A stretch of 64,000 bases of DNA, taken from contig JASMLX010000005.1 in the NCBI GenBank assembly GCA_030748495.1, positions 25,328-89,327 on the forward strand, in the 5' to 3' direction. Below the pieces are notes generated by a model, which was not told the DNA's origin, did no database searches, and worked only from the letters and a program-made list of their open reading frames with translations. The stretch comes from Candidatus Poribacteria bacterium (lineage in GTDB: Bacteria > Poribacteria > WGA-4E > UBA9662). The first letter of the stretch is position 1; each line of letters opens with the position of its first letter. The position numbers were made by a program, and so were the translations under genes. Positions 63,972 through 64,000 of this stretch are shown here, piece after piece.

Positions 63972-64000
63972 ATGACCGAAGTACAAATCACGGTCCAGTT
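63972..64000 (+). CDS. Start of an unidentified gene (truncated by window edge)
   Basis: ATG at 63972 with GGGAG 6 bases upstream reads MTEVQITVQ and runs off the window. Too short to name. Confidence 0.5.

Noticed and set aside
1..64000. CRISPR arrays, rRNA operons, tRNAs, replication origin
   Set aside because: No regularly spaced direct repeats, no rRNA-like stretches, no foldable tRNA and no DnaA-box cluster were found while reading.

Overview
The window reads as chromosomal DNA of an uncultivated Gram-negative, diderm bacterium. MurE carries the diaminopimelate-type DNPR motif, one protein ends in an Omp85-like barrel, and there are several lipoproteins and TonB-like anchors. The mix of sulfatases, a decayed phytanoyl-CoA dioxygenase, DUF4159, Gfo/Idh/MocA oxidoreductase, dockerin-like modules and FlgD-type C-terminal sorting domains resembles Candidatus Poribacteria or nearby lineages. 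That placement is inference from gene content, not a search result.

Layout. 1-9.5 kb: the 3' part of a formylglycine sulfatase, a hypothetical gene, then minus-strand genes (rsmI, Gfo/Idh, two ABC-2 permeases without an ATPase, a sorbosone-dehydrogenase-like protein, a lipoprotein, a DegT aminotransferase). 9.5-10.6 kb: an IS30-family element whose transposase has Gln at the catalytic Glu position. 10.7-15.8 kb: a BlaI repressor with a palindromic operator, a BlaR1-like M56 protease whose extracellular sensor is replaced by HEAT repeats, a small PepSY-like secreted protein, and a frameshifted SGNH-hydrolase-like gene. 15.8-22.8 kb: IS1182-like and ISAs1-like transposase remnants around a membrane protein, a 1283-residue surface protein (beta-helix, cyclophilin, Ig, dockerin, sorting domain) and wreckage of a second surface protein. 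23-27.3 kb: a DUF4159 protein with TonB-like anchor, a lipoprotein, a GT9 glycosyltransferase and archease. 27.7-36 kb: a receiver protein plus dnaK, convergent with a short division/cell-wall cluster (rsmH, ftsL-like, PBP2/FtsI, murE).

36-44 kb: an alkaline-phosphatase-superfamily hydrolase with Thr nucleophile, an FG-GAP-like propeller, then a decay zone holding a broken rolling-circle Rep-like gene (HUH motif), a broken phytanoyl-CoA dioxygenase, an intact sulfatase, a broken zinc alcohol dehydrogenase, a perfect 27-bp hairpin terminator and an Ig-domain lipoprotein. 44-55 kb: dprA, xylB, a UPF0182 membrane protein, a metallopeptidase/propeller/Omp85 fusion, and a VWA protein with TonB-like anchor plus its small partner. 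55-64 kb: a GH42-like hydrolase, polysaccharide deacetylase, ankyrin/serine-hydrolase fusion, half-size EamA protein, alpha/beta hydrolase, a sulfatase C-terminal remnant, and the start of a gene at the right edge.

Functionally the intact genes point to a heterotroph that degrades sulfated and other polysaccharides (sulfatases, GH42-like, deacetylase, xylulokinase) and exposes large modular surface proteins. The many part-decayed genes suggest active turnover of this accessory repertoire. Some frame breaks lie at homopolymers and could be assembly errors.
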